From: Curtobacterium sp. UCD-KPL2560
GTDB taxonomy: Bacteria > Actinomycetota > Actinomycetes > Actinomycetales > Microbacteriaceae
DNA length: 33,179 nt
NCBI RefSeq assembly: GCF_001705035.1
Contig: NZ_MCIG01000031.1
Location: forward strand, 1 to 33,179
Reading direction: 5' to 3'
Shown: positions 15,786 to 23,721 of the stretch, in pieces
How the letters are laid out: each line of letters starts with the position of its first letter
Numbering within the stretch: the stretch's first letter is position 1
Position numbers and translations under genes: made by a program
The notes under the pieces: generated by a model
Told to the model about the DNA's origin: nothing
The model's input: the letters and a program-made list of their open reading frames with translations, nothing else
The model's database searches: none

Positions 15786-17231
15786 ATGGTTGATGCGGTG
15801 GTCGTCGGAGCCGGACCGAACGGACTCGCGGCGGCGGTGACACTCGCCCGCGCGGGCTTGTCGGTCGAGGTCGTCGAGCGGAACGACACGATCGGCGGGG
15901 GAGCGCGCACCGCCGAGCTCACGCTGCCCGGGTTCCACCACGACGTCTGCTCCGCGGTGCACCCGATGGCGCTGCAGTCGGAGTTCTTCCGGCTGTTCCG
16001 CCTGGAGGACCGGATCGAGCTCCGCCTGCCCGAGGTTCAGTACGGCCACCCGCTCGACCGCGGCGACGCCGGCATCGCGTACCAGGACGTCGAGCGGACC
16101 GCGGCGGAGCTCGGCGTGGACGGCCCGGCCTTCCGGAACCTCATGGCGCCGCTCGCCCGCAGTGCCGACCAGGTGGCCGACTTCGCCACCGACGCCCTGC
16201 TGCACGTGCCGCGGCACCCGCTCACCGTGCTGCGCTTCGGACTGCGCGCGCTCGAGCAGGGGTCCGCGGCCTGGAACGTGCGGTTCCGCGAGCAGGTCGC
16301 CCCGGCGATGGTCTCCGGGGTCGCGGCGCACTCGATCCAGCACCTGCCGTCCCTGGCCACCGCCGCCGCGGCCCTGTCGCTCGGCTCGTACGCGCACGCC
16401 CGGGGCTGGCCGGTGCCGATCGGCGGCAGCCAGGCGATCGTCGACGCGCTCGCCGCGGACCTCGTCGCGCACGGCGGGACGATCGAGACCGGCCGCGAGG
16501 TCCGGTCGCTCGGCGACCTCACCCCCGCCAAGGCGGTGCTCTTCGACACGAGCGTCCCCGGCATGCTCCGGATCGCCGGGAAGCAGATCCCGACGCCGAA
16601 GCGCGGCGCCCTCCGCCGCTTCCGGTTCGGCAACGCGGCGGCGAAGGTCGACTTCGCGCTGTCCGACCCGGTGCCGTGGACGAACGAGGCGCTCCGGAAG
16701 GCCGGCACGGTGCACATCGGCGGCACACGCGCCGAGATCGCCGGGGCCGAGCACGCCGTCGCGCACGGTCGGCACGCGGAGCGACCGTACGTGCTCGGGT
16801 CGGAGCCGACCGTGGTCGACCGGAGCCGGGCTCCGCGCGGCAAGCACGTCTTCTGGGCGTACGCGCACGTGCCCGCTGGCTCGGACGTCGACCCGACCGA
16901 GGCGGTCGTGCGGCAGATCGAGCGCTTCGCGCCGGGCTTCCGCGACACCGTCCTGCAGTCGGCCAGCCGCACCGCGGTGCAGATGGCCGAGTACAACCCG
17001 AACTACGAGGGCGGGGACATCGCCGCGGGCGCCGCGAGCTTCTGGCAGCTGGTGAAGCGACCGGTGCTGTCGAGCGACCCGTGGCGGATGGGCGGCGGCA
17101 TGTACCTGTGCTCCGAGGCGTCCGCCCCGGGGCCCGGCGTGCACGGCATGGCGGGCTGGCACGCCGCGAAGAGCGCCCTGCGCCACACGTTCGGGCTCCC
17201 CGACGACGTCGATCTCGCACCGGAGGAATGA
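15786..17231 (+). CDS. FAD-dependent oxidoreductase, phytoene-desaturase/CrtI-like
   Basis: A 481-aa flavoprotein. The N-terminal dinucleotide-binding motif is VVVGAGPNGLAAAVTLARAG (about 5-24), followed by VEVVERNDTIGGGARTAEL, which carries the acidic ribose-binding residue and the GG motif. The late FAD block is about 440-465 (GMYLCSEASAPGPGVHGMAGWHAA). This matches the NAD(P)/FAD-dependent oxidoreductase group related to CrtI and retinol saturases; no phytoene synthase or other carotenoid gene is nearby, so a carotenoid substrate is not supported. ATG 15786 was chosen because TAGGCT (15773-15778) is 7 nt upstream. The gene ends at GGAGGAATGA, which contains the ribosome site of the next gene, so the two form an operon. 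Confidence 0.88.
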   Translation: MVDAVVVGAGPNGLAAAVTLARAGLSVEVVERNDTIGGGARTAELTLPGFHHDVCSAVHPMALQSEFFRLFRLEDRIELRLPEVQYGHPLDRGDAGIAYQDVERTAAELGVDGPAFRNLMAPLARSADQVADFATDALLHVPRHPLTVLRFGLRALEQGSAAWNVRFREQVAPAMVSGVAAHSIQHLPSLATAAAALSLGSYAHARGWPVPIGGSQAIVDALAADLVAHGGTIETGREVRSLGDLTPAKAVLFDTSVPGMLRIAGKQIPTPKRGALRRFRFGNAAAKVDFALSDPVPWTNEALRKAGTVHIGGTRAEIAGAEHAVAHGRHAERPYVLGSEPTVVDRSRAPRGKHVFWAYAHVPAGSDVDPTEAVVRQIERFAPGFRDTVLQSASRTAVQMAEYNPNYEGGDIAAGAASFWQLVKRPVLSSDPWRMGGGMYLCSEASAPGPGVHGMAGWHAAKSALRHTFGLPDDVDLAPEE

Positions 17232-17233
17232 CC

Positions 17234-17677
17234 ATGGCGAAGAACGTCCGCAACCTGCGCTGCACCCCGGAGGACGTGTTCGACGTGCTCCGCGACGGTT
17301 GGCTCTACCCCACGTGGGTGGTCGGTGCGTCGCGGATGCGCGGTGAGGAACGCGGTTGGCCGGCGGTCGGCACGAAGATCCACCACTCGTTCGGCGTCTG
17401 GCCGTTCGTGATCGACGACACCACGACGGTGCTCGAGTACGACGAGCCCCGTCGGATGGTCATCCAGGCGCGCGGCTGGCCGGTGGGGGAGGCCCGCGTC
17501 GAGATCGAGGTCGCCGAGCACCCCCGCGGTTGCCGGGTGACGATGCGCGAGAACCCCGTCGCGGGTCCGGGCACGCTCGTCCCCGGGTTCATCGCGCAGC
17601 CGGGCATCTGGATCCGGAACCACGAGAGCGTCCGCCGGCTCGGCTGGGTCGCGGCGGGTCGCGCGCAGAGCCGCTGA
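17234..17677 (+). CDS. SRPBCC-family (polyketide cyclase/START-like) protein
   Basis: A 147-aa protein with the SRPBCC helix-grip pattern: RCTPEDVFDVLRDGWLYPTWVVGASRMRG at the N-terminus, GTKIHHSFGVWPFVIDDTTTVLEYDEPRRMVIQARGWP for the central strands, and VTMRENPVAGPG before the long C-terminal helix. Such proteins bind hydrophobic ligands in a deep pocket, and some are cyclases or dehydratases; no catalytic role can be assigned. Two in-frame ATGs exist (17228, overlapping the upstream stop, and 17234). The second was chosen because GGAGGA at 17222-17227 is 6 nt before it and touches the first. Co-transcription with the oxidoreductase suggests it binds that enzyme's lipid-like substrate or product (inference). 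Confidence 0.85.
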   Translation: MAKNVRNLRCTPEDVFDVLRDGWLYPTWVVGASRMRGEERGWPAVGTKIHHSFGVWPFVIDDTTTVLEYDEPRRMVIQARGWPVGEARVEIEVAEHPRGCRVTMRENPVAGPGTLVPGFIAQPGIWIRNHESVRRLGWVAAGRAQSR

Positions 17678-17735
17678 CGGCGGTCGTCCGCGGCGGCGGC
17701 TGCGTCGCCACCGGCGCGGGGTCGCCGACACGGCG

Positions 17736-17775
17736 GACGGGAGGCCCGTGGCGGCGCCGCCACGCGCCTCCCGTC
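17736..17775. terminator. Imperfect inverted-repeat terminator
   Basis: This 40-bp hairpin has arms beginning GACGGGAGG and ending CCTCCCGTC and a GGCGGCGCCGCC apex. It lies between the convergent SRPBCC gene and shikimate-dehydrogenase-like gene and is a divergent copy of the family seen at 3196 and 13508. Confidence 0.75.
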
Positions 17776-17791
17776 CGTCGCGGACCGGCGT

Positions 17792-18610
17792 CTACTGCTC
17801 CCGGCTGAACGCGCTCGCGCGCGCGACCTGGTCGTCGGTCAGGGCCACGCCCGTGTACCGCTCGAACTGCCGGGCGGCCTGGAGGGCGATGACCTCCGCC
17901 CCCGTGACCACGTGCGTGCCGGCGGCCCGTCCGGCGCGCACGAGCGGGGTCTCGGAGGGGAACGCGACGACGTCGAACACCGTGTGCGCGGCGTCGACGC
18001 GGTCCTGGGCGAACGCGAGGGTGTCGGCCTGGTCGCCGTCCATGCCGAGCGGCGTGACGTTGACGAGGACGTCCGCGTCGCCGGCGGCGTCCTCGGTGGC
18101 GACCCACCCGTAGCCGTACTGCTCGGCCAGGGCCGGCCCGGTCCGGTCGTTCCGCGCGACGACGGTCAGGTGGCCGAAACCAGCGCCGCGGAACGCCGCC
18201 GTGACGGCCTTCGCCATGCCGCCGGAGCCGCGCAGCAGGACCCGGGAGGCCGTGTCCACGCCGTGCGAGGCGAGCAGGGCGGCGACGGCCTCGTAGTCGG
18301 TGTTCGACGCGGTGAGCACGCCGTCGTCGTTCACGACCGTGTTGACCGACCGGATCGCCGCGGCGGAGTCCTCCACGACGTCGACGAGGGGGATGATCGC
18401 CTCCTTGAAGGGCATCGACACCGAGCAGCCGCGGATGCCGAGGGCCCGCACGCCGGCGACCGCGCCGGGGAGGTCGGTCGTCGTGAACGCCTTGTAGACG
18501 GCGTTGATGCCGAGCTCGTCGTACAGGAAGTTGTGGAAGCGGGTGCCGATGTTGCTCGGGCGTGCGGCGAGCGAGATGCTGACCTGCATGTCCTTGTTCA
18601 GGATGGGCAT
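17792..18610 (-). CDS. Shikimate dehydrogenase-like protein (HI0607/SdhL type)
   Basis: A 272-aa cytosolic NAD(P)-dependent dehydrogenase of the AroE superfamily. It begins MPILNKDMQVSISLAARPSN and follows the Haemophilus HI0607 (SDH-L) pattern: FHNFLYDELG, YKAFTTTDL and ALGIRGCSVSMPFKEAIIPLVD. The catalytic Lys is K69 in SMPFKE and the paired Asp is D105 in NTDYEA, where housekeeping AroE has NTDxxG. The nucleotide loop is GSGGMA at 128-133 in place of GAGGAA/S. HI0607-type enzymes reduce shikimate poorly and their true substrate is unsettled, so this is unlikely to be the housekeeping aroE. GAGACT, a weak -10, lies 7 nt before ATG. It is divergent from sdaA. Confidence 0.85.
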   Translation of the reverse strand: MPILNKDMQVSISLAARPSNIGTRFHNFLYDELGINAVYKAFTTTDLPGAVAGVRALGIRGCSVSMPFKEAIIPLVDVVEDSAAAIRSVNTVVNDDGVLTASNTDYEAVAALLASHGVDTASRVLLRGSGGMAKAVTAAFRGAGFGHLTVVARNDRTGPALAEQYGYGWVATEDAAGDADVLVNVTPLGMDGDQADTLAFAQDRVDAAHTVFDVVAFPSETPLVRAGRAAGTHVVTGAEVIALQAARQFERYTGVALTDDQVARASAFSREQ

Positions 18611-18725
18611 GCCGGAGAGTCTCGCACGTCCGGGCGTCCCCCGCTCCCGTGCCGATGGAGCGGTCCACCATCCGCGTCGTCGAGCGTGCACGTCGACCGC
18701 TGACCGGCGTCCCGTCCGGACGGGT

Positions 18726-18731
18726 TAGTGT
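18726..18731 (+). promoter_or_regulatory. -10 box of sdaA
   Basis: TAGTGT ends 6 nt before ATG 18738, so the serine deaminase mRNA is probably leaderless; no Shine-Dalgarno is visible. The rest of the 127-bp gap to the divergent gene shows no repeat or box that I recognise. Confidence 0.5.
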
Positions 18732-18737
18732 GACGGG

Positions 18738-20129
18738 ATGCCCGTCTCCGTGTTCGACCTGTTCAGCGTCGGGATCGGCCCGTCGAGCTCCCACACCGTC
18801 GGGCCGATGCGTGCCGGTGCGTCGTTCGCCGCACGGGTCGCCGGAGCGCCGGTGGCCGCGGTGGACGTGCACCTGTACGGGTCCCTCGCGTCGACGGGGC
18901 ACGGGCACGGCACGCTCGGTGCGGTCCTCGCGGGGCTGACGGGGTCCGACCCGGAGACGGTCGACCCGGACGAGATGGCAGCGTCACTCGCCGAGACCGA
19001 GCGCACGGGGCAGCTCCGGCTGGCCGGTGGCACGGTCGTGCCGTTGCGGCAGGCCGACATCGTCCTCCACCCGCTGACCATGCTGCCGCGGCACCCGAAC
19101 GCGATGCGCCTCGTCGCGCGCGACGCCGCCGGGACCGTGCTGGACGAGGAGACGTACTACTCGATCGGCGGCGGGTTCGTGACGAGCGACGGCGACGCCG
19201 CGCCGGCCGACACCGCTGCCGTCGCGGAGGCCGCCATCCCGGTGGACGACGCCGTCCCGTACCCGTTCTCGAGCGGCGCCGAGCTGCTCGCCGCGTGTGC
19301 CGCGTCCGGCCTGCCGGTGAGCGGCGTGGCCCTGGCGAACGAGACCGTCACGCGCACCGCCGACGAGGTCCGCGCCGGCCTGCTGCACGTGCACGACGTG
19401 ATGCGCGAGAGCGTCGAGCGCAGCATCCGGCGCACCGGCACCCTGCCCGGCGGGCTCGAGGTCCGGCGCCGGGCGGCGAACTGGTACGAGCAGCTGCTCC
19501 GGGACGACCCGCACCACGACCCGCTGTTCGCGATGGAGTGGGTGAACCTGACGGCGATGGCCGTGAACGAGGAGAACGCCTCTGGGGGCCGGGTCGTCAC
19601 CGCGCCGACGAACGGTGCCGCCGGGATCATCCCCGCGGTGCTCTCCTACGCCCTGACCTACGCGTCCGAGGTCGCCCCGGACGAGCGGGACGACGCCGTG
19701 GTGCGGTTCCTGCTCACCGCCGGTGCCGTCGGGTCGATCTACAAGGAGCGCGCCTCGATCTCCGGGGCCGAGGTCGGCTGCCAGGGCGAGGTCGGCTCCG
19801 CGGCGTCGATGGCCGCGGCCGGGCTCGCCGAGGTCCTCGGTGGCACCCCCGAGCAGGTCGAGAACGCCGCCGAGATCGCGATGGAGCACAACCTCGGGCT
19901 GACCTGCGACCCGATCGGCGGCCTCGTGCAGATCCCGTGCATCGAGCGGAACGCGATCGCGGCGAACAAGGCGATCAACGCGGCGCGGATGGCCCTGCGC
20001 GGCGACGGCGTGCACCACGTGTCGCTCGACCAGGTCGTCGAGACGATGCGGCAGACCGGCGCCGACATGTCGACGAAGTACAAGGAGACCGCGATGGGCG
20101 GTCTGGCGGTGAACGTCCCGCTCTGCTGA
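18738..20129 (+). CDS. sdaA: L-serine ammonia-lyase, iron-sulfur dependent, single chain
   Basis: Deaminates L-serine to pyruvate and ammonia in the cytosol using a [4Fe-4S] cluster. It is 463 aa, the usual length of the fused (type 2) enzyme. The beta domain covers about 3-158, starting with [22 protein letters not shown]; the alpha domain covers about 190-455, with [25 protein letters not shown]. The cluster cysteines are C348 (GCQGE), C390 (LTCDPIGG) and C401 (IPCIERN). The chain ends in NVPLC, and the terminal Cys463 matches the tail-in-mouth fourth ligand seen in the Legionella enzyme. Leaderless start with TAGTGT 6 nt upstream. The convergent 73-aa gene ends 15 nt away with no hairpin between them. 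Confidence 0.96.
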   Translation: MPVSVFDLFSVGIGPSSSHTVGPMRAGASFAARVAGAPVAAVDVHLYGSLASTGHGHGTLGAVLAGLTGSDPETVDPDEMAASLAETERTGQLRLAGGTVVPLRQADIVLHPLTMLPRHPNAMRLVARDAAGTVLDEETYYSIGGGFVTSDGDAAPADTAAVAEAAIPVDDAVPYPFSSGAELLAACAASGLPVSGVALANETVTRTADEVRAGLLHVHDVMRESVERSIRRTGTLPGGLEVRRRAANWYEQLLRDDPHHDPLFAMEWVNLTAMAVNEENASGGRVVTAPTNGAAGIIPAVLSYALTYASEVAPDERDDAVVRFLLTAGAVGSIYKERASISGAEVGCQGEVGSAASMAAAGLAEVLGGTPEQVENAAEIAMEHNLGLTCDPIGGLVQIPCIERNAIAANKAINAARMALRGDGVHHVSLDQVVETMRQTGADMSTKYKETAMGGLAVNVPLC

Positions 20130-20144
20130 GGAGCGGACGGCGGG

Positions 20145-20366
20145 TCAGCCCTCCTGCATCTCCAGCGAGCAGGACTCCGGCGCGACGTGGTGCTGACCGT
20201 CCTCGGCCCGGACCACCAGGAGCGGTCGGCTGTTGCCGTCGAGGACGTCGACGGCCGTGCCCTCGACGAGCAGCCCGCGGTCGTGGAACCGCACCACGGC
20301 GTGCATCGGGACGTCGTCGGTGGTGACCGGACGCCAGCGTGCGGGACGTGTGAGTTCGGTTTCCAT
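20145..20366 (-). CDS. Small unknown protein, 73 aa
   Basis: A small soluble protein beginning METELTRPARWRPVTT. The centre alternates short strands and turns (HAVVRFHDRGLLVEGTAVDV, then RPLLVVRAEDGQHHVAP), suggesting a small beta-barrel, but I do not recognise a family. ATG 20366 was chosen over a longer frame because CATGAT lies exactly 6 nt before it on the minus strand, the same leaderless spacing as its neighbours. It is convergent with sdaA and divergent from the 82-aa gene, whose -10 box is 89 bp away. Confidence 0.6.
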   Translation of the reverse strand: METELTRPARWRPVTTDDVPMHAVVRFHDRGLLVEGTAVDVLDGNSRPLLVVRAEDGQHHVAPESCSLEMQEG

Positions 20367-20467
20367 CCGCCCATCATGCGGGATGTCCACTTCGCGCACC
20401 GAATCGGCGAGGCCCGCTCACCCGTCGCCGCGGACGCTCCCGGACGCTCCCGGGTAGCGTCCGGCCC

Positions 20468-20716
20468 ATGAGCGAGCCCGACCGCGACCACCTCGACGAC
20501 GGTGTCGACATGACCTTCGACGAGCGACGGCAGGACACCCTGCGGCGCATGTCCGGCTCGGACGCGCACGACGCCGACCCCCGCGTCGAGGTCTCCGAGG
20601 CGCAGGACGGCACCGTGCGGATCGACGTCGCGGACACCGCGGCGGTCCGCCCGGGCGACGCGACCGCGAGCGACCCGCGGACCGACGAGCAGCAGGACAC
20701 GACGCACCGGCACTGA
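20468..20716 (+). CDS. Small acidic unknown protein, 82 aa
   Basis: A highly polar protein (MSEPDRDHLDDGVDMTFDER...) rich in Asp, Arg and Thr with no hydrophobic core, so probably disordered. No domain is recognised. TAGCGT at 20455-20460 lies 7 nt before ATG, which supports both the start and expression as a leaderless single-gene mRNA. It ends 24 bp before the convergent end of the iron-transport operon, with no hairpin between. Confidence 0.55.
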   Translation: MSEPDRDHLDDGVDMTFDERRQDTLRRMSGSDAHDADPRVEVSEAQDGTVRIDVADTAAVRPGDATASDPRTDEQQDTTHRH

Positions 20717-20740
20717 CCCCGGCCAGTCGGCGCCCGTCGG

Positions 20741-21505
20741 TCAGAGCGTGTCGAACAGGAGCGCCAGTCGACCGGTGTCGGGCCGCCGCACCCGGATCGC
20801 GCGCACGCCGTAGACCTCGGCGACGAGCTCCTCGGTGAGCACGTCCTCAGGGGTGCCGGCAGCGACCGCGCGACCGGCCGCGAGCACCACGACCGCGTCG
20901 CAGTGCGCGGCGGCGAGGTTGAGGTCGTGCAGGGCCACCACGGTCGTCACCGGCAGGTCGGCGACCAACCGCAGCAGGTCGAGTTGGTGCCGGACGTCCA
21001 GGTGGTTCGTCGGCTCGTCCATGAGCAGCTCGGTCGGCTCCTGCGCGAGCGCCCGGGCGATCTGGGCGCGCTGGCGTTCCCCGCCGGACAGCCGGTGCCA
21101 CGACGCGTCGGCGCGGTCGGCCAACCCGACCTGACGGAGGGCGGCGTCCACCGCGGTGGCGTCCCGTGCGCGGTCCCCGCCGAGGACCGTCCGGTGCGGG
21201 ATGCGCCCGAGCTCGACGACGTCGCGGACCGTGAGCGCGGCGTCGGTCTCGGCGTGCTGCGTGACGGTGGCGATGCGCCGGGCGACGTCGCGGCGGGAGC
21301 GACCGGTGACCGGTGCACCGTCGAGCTCGACCTGCCCGGCGTCGGGTCGAGCGGCCCCCTGGAGCAGGCGGATGAGCGAGGACTTGCCGGAGCCGTTCGG
21401 GCCGAGCAGCCCGACCGTCGTGCCCGGCTCGGGGTGCAGGGAGACGCCGTCGACGACGATGCGGCCGCCGCGGCTCCAGACGACCTCGCGCGCGGTGACG
21501 GTCAC
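20741..21505 (-). CDS. Ferric-siderophore ABC transporter ATP-binding protein (FecE/FhuC-like)
   Basis: A 254-aa ATPase that powers Fe(III)-siderophore (or haem/cobalamin) import. Walker A is GPNGSGKS at 35-42 (Lys41), followed by the Q-loop TVTQHAETD, the signature LSGGE at 139-143, Walker B ELLMDEP (Asp163/Glu164) with TNHLDVRHQ, and the switch VVALHDLNLAAAHCD. This ALHDLNLA wording is typical of the FepC/BtuD group. The GTG start sits in a GTGA overlap with the permease stop, so it is translated by coupling. It is the last gene of the operon, and no clear terminator is visible after it. Iron regulation is implied by the box at 23631-23649. Confidence 0.93.
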   Translation of the reverse strand: MTVTAREVVWSRGGRIVVDGVSLHPEPGTTVGLLGPNGSGKSSLIRLLQGAARPDAGQVELDGAPVTGRSRRDVARRIATVTQHAETDAALTVRDVVELGRIPHRTVLGGDRARDATAVDAALRQVGLADRADASWHRLSGGERQRAQIARALAQEPTELLMDEPTNHLDVRHQLDLLRLVADLPVTTVVALHDLNLAAAHCDAVVVLAAGRAVAAGTPEDVLTEELVAEVYGVRAIRVRRPDTGRLALLFDTL

Positions 21506-22566
21506 GAGCGCGACCGCCGGTGCACGAGCAGGGCGACGAAGGCCGGGACGCCCACGAGCGCGGTGCCGACCCCGACCGGCAGCGCGGTCGGCTGGAACGC
21601 CACGCGGGACACGGTGTCGACCCAGGTCATGAAGAGCGCGCCGAGCAGGATCGTGACGGGGACCACGCGTCGGTGCCGTTCCCCGACGAGCAGGCGGGCG
21701 GCGTGCGGCAGGACGAGCCCGACGAAGCCGATCGCCCCGGCGATGCTGACCAGGACCGCGGTGAGCAGGGCGGTCGCGACGAGCAGCAGCACGCGGGTGC
21801 GCTGCACGTGCACGCCGAGCGAGGCCGCGACGTCGTCGCCGAACGCGAACGCGTCGAGGCTGCGCGCCGCGACGAGAGTGACGACGGCGCCCACCGTGAC
21901 CGTGCCGACCGCGAGCCAGACCTGCGGCCACCGCATGCCCTCGAGCGAGCCGAGCAGCCAGAACATCACGCCCCGGGTGGCGTCGGCGTCCGCGAAGGCG
22001 AACACCACGAACGAGGTCACCGCCGAGAACAGGTGCGTCCCGGCGACCCCGGCGAGGACGATGCCCTGCGAGCCGTTCGAGGTGTACCGCGCGAGCAGCA
22101 GGACGAGTCCGAACGCGAGCAGCGCCCCGAAGAAGGCGCCCGACGACAGCCCGAGCGCCCCGCCACCGACCCCGAGGACGCCGATCAGCACCGCACCGGT
22201 CGACGCCCCGGACGAGACGCCGAGGACGAACGGGTCCGCGAGCGGGTTCCGGAGCAGCGCCTGCAGGACGACGCCGCACAGACCGAGCCCGGCTCCGCTG
22301 GCGGCCGCGACGAGTGCCCGGGGCAGTCGCTCCTGCCAGACGATCGCGTCGTCGGTCTCGGTGACCGGGATCTGCGCGGACGCGAGGTGGTTGAGCAGGA
22401 CGTCGCGCACGTTGACGAGCGACACGTCGGCCGGCCCGAGCGTCGCCGCGGCGCCGACGGACAGCGCGACCGCGACGACGCCGACCAGCACCGCGCCCGT
22501 CACGACCAGCGAGCGGGCCAGGGGCGACGGCCGCCACCCGACACCGCGTCGGAGCGCCGTGCTCAC
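21502..22566 (-). CDS. Ferric-siderophore ABC transporter permease (FecCD family)
   Basis: A 354-aa inner-membrane permease with about ten helices, normal for FecCD/BtuC. Landmarks are VWQERLPRALVAAASGAGLGLCGVVLQALLRNPLADPFVLGVSSGASTG (the RLPR and NPLADPxxLGVSSGA signatures), GIVLAGVAG, MFWLLGSLEGMRWPQVW and AGAIGFVGLVLPHAARLLVG, the last containing the GFVGLxxPH loop that docks on the ATPase. A single permease gene suggests a homodimer. The GTG start lies in a GTGA overlap with the binding-protein stop, and its own stop overlaps the ATPase start in the same way. Confidence 0.94.
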   Translation of the reverse strand: MSTALRRGVGWRPSPLARSLVVTGAVLVGVVAVALSVGAAATLGPADVSLVNVRDVLLNHLASAQIPVTETDDAIVWQERLPRALVAAASGAGLGLCGVVLQALLRNPLADPFVLGVSSGASTGAVLIGVLGVGGGALGLSSGAFFGALLAFGLVLLLARYTSNGSQGIVLAGVAGTHLFSAVTSFVVFAFADADATRGVMFWLLGSLEGMRWPQVWLAVGTVTVGAVVTLVAARSLDAFAFGDDVAASLGVHVQRTRVLLLVATALLTAVLVSIAGAIGFVGLVLPHAARLLVGERHRRVVPVTILLGALFMTWVDTVSRVAFQPTALPVGVGTALVGVPAFVALLVHRRSRS

Positions 22567-23630
22567 CGGTCGTCCCCGTGCTCGGCGGACCAGTGCGCGA
22601 TCTTCTCGAGGCCGTCGACGAACCGGATGGACGGGTTGAGCTCGGCGCCGTGCAGCGCGACGAACCGGTGGTTCCGGACCGCGTCGAGGTCCTTCGTCAG
22701 CGGGTCGTGCTCGAGGAAGGCGATCTTGTCGTCGAGCCGGTCGCCGGGGAACCGGTCGCGCTGGAGGTCGCCGAGCACGATCACCTGCGGGTCGGCGGCG
22801 ACCACCTGCTCCCACCCGACCGCGGGCCAGTCGTCGCGCGACGACCGGAACACGTTGTCGAGTCCGGTCTCGTCGGCCAGGAGCTGCCCCGACCCGAGAC
22901 CGCCCGCGACGTAGGGCGTCTTCGTGTCGGCGAACCAGAAGAACGCCCGCTGGCCGTCGAGGTCGGTGCGCGCGGTGGCGGCCTCGGCGCGGGCGCGCAG
23001 CTCGGCGACCAGGGCGGCGCCGCGGCGCTGCACGTCGAACACCACGGCGAGGTCGTGGATCTCGCGGTAGAGCTGCTCGGTGGTGAGGGCCTGCGTGCGC
23101 TTGCCGCCGCCGTTGATGCTGACGTCGCCCTCGCAGTCGGTCGGGGACAGGTACGAGCCGATGCCGGTCTCGGCGAGGCGCTCACGGCTCGCGACACCGC
23201 CCTGCCCGTAGTGGCGGCCGAACGACGCGGTCACGAAGTCGGGCCGTGCGTCGAGCAGCACCTCGTAGGTGGGGGCGTTGTCGGACAGCCGGGGGACCCG
23301 CTCGTTCGCGGCGGCCAGGCTCGGCAGGACCGGGTCGGTCCACGAGGCGGTGCCCACCATCCGGTCCGCGAGGCCGAGGGACAGCAGGATCTCGGTGGAG
23401 TTCTGGTCGAGCGACACGATGCGCTGCGGGGCGGACTCGACGGTGACCCGCCGACCACAGTCCTCGATCGTGAGCGGGTAGGACGTGGTGCCCTCGCCGG
23501 CCGTCGCGGTGCCGGTCGCCTGCGGGACCGCCTCGGAGGCACCGCAGCCGGTGAGCGCGAGGAGCGCGAGGGCGACGACGCCGGCGACGAGTGGTGGGCG
23601 GGCAGCGTGGGACCGGAGCACGTGGAGCAC
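22563..23630 (-). CDS. Ferric-siderophore-binding lipoprotein (FecB/FepB-like)
   Basis: A 355-aa extracellular binding protein. The signal peptide spans residues 1-28 with lipobox LTGC and lipidated Cys29. The Peripla_BP_2 fold is shown by APQRIVSLDQNSTEILLSLGLADRMVGTASW (about 67-97), DARPDFVTASFG, and the C-terminal lobe with WEQVVAADPQVIVLGD and IRFVDGLEKIAHW. The ligand cannot be named, but the DtxR/IdeR-type box over the promoter argues for an iron chelate. The GTG start has TAGCCT 7 nt before it, inside that operator, so the operon mRNA is probably leaderless. First gene of a coupled three-gene operon, divergent from the polymerase-like gene. Confidence 0.92.
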   Translation of the reverse strand: MLHVLRSHAARPPLVAGVVALALLALTGCGASEAVPQATGTATAGEGTTSYPLTIEDCGRRVTVESAPQRIVSLDQNSTEILLSLGLADRMVGTASWTDPVLPSLAAANERVPRLSDNAPTYEVLLDARPDFVTASFGRHYGQGGVASRERLAETGIGSYLSPTDCEGDVSINGGGKRTQALTTEQLYREIHDLAVVFDVQRRGAALVAELRARAEAATARTDLDGQRAFFWFADTKTPYVAGGLGSGQLLADETGLDNVFRSSRDDWPAVGWEQVVAADPQVIVLGDLQRDRFPGDRLDDKIAFLEHDPLTKDLDAVRNHRFVALHGAELNPSIRFVDGLEKIAHWSAEHGDDR

Positions 23631-23649
23631 GAAGGAGAGGCTAACCTAA
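23631..23649 (-). promoter_or_regulatory. DtxR/IdeR-type iron box overlapping the -10 of the iron-uptake operon
   Basis: On the minus strand TTAGGTTAGCCTCTCCTTC matches the iron-box consensus TTAGGTTAGSCTAACCTAA at 15 of 19 positions (left half perfect). The -10 TAGCCT is inside the box, and the box abuts the GTG start. Fe-loaded repressor binding would block the promoter. Confidence 0.75.
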
Positions 23650-23721
23650 CCTCGCGCTCGACGACACGTCACCGATCGGCCCCCGCACGCCGGGGACGGT
23701 GGCGCACGGCATGATCGTCGG

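Noticed and set aside
15786-17677. A carotenoid gene cluster based on the CrtI-like oxidoreductase
   Set aside because: No phytoene synthase, cyclase or prenyltransferase is present; the partner is an SRPBCC protein, and the oxidoreductase belongs to a broad family.
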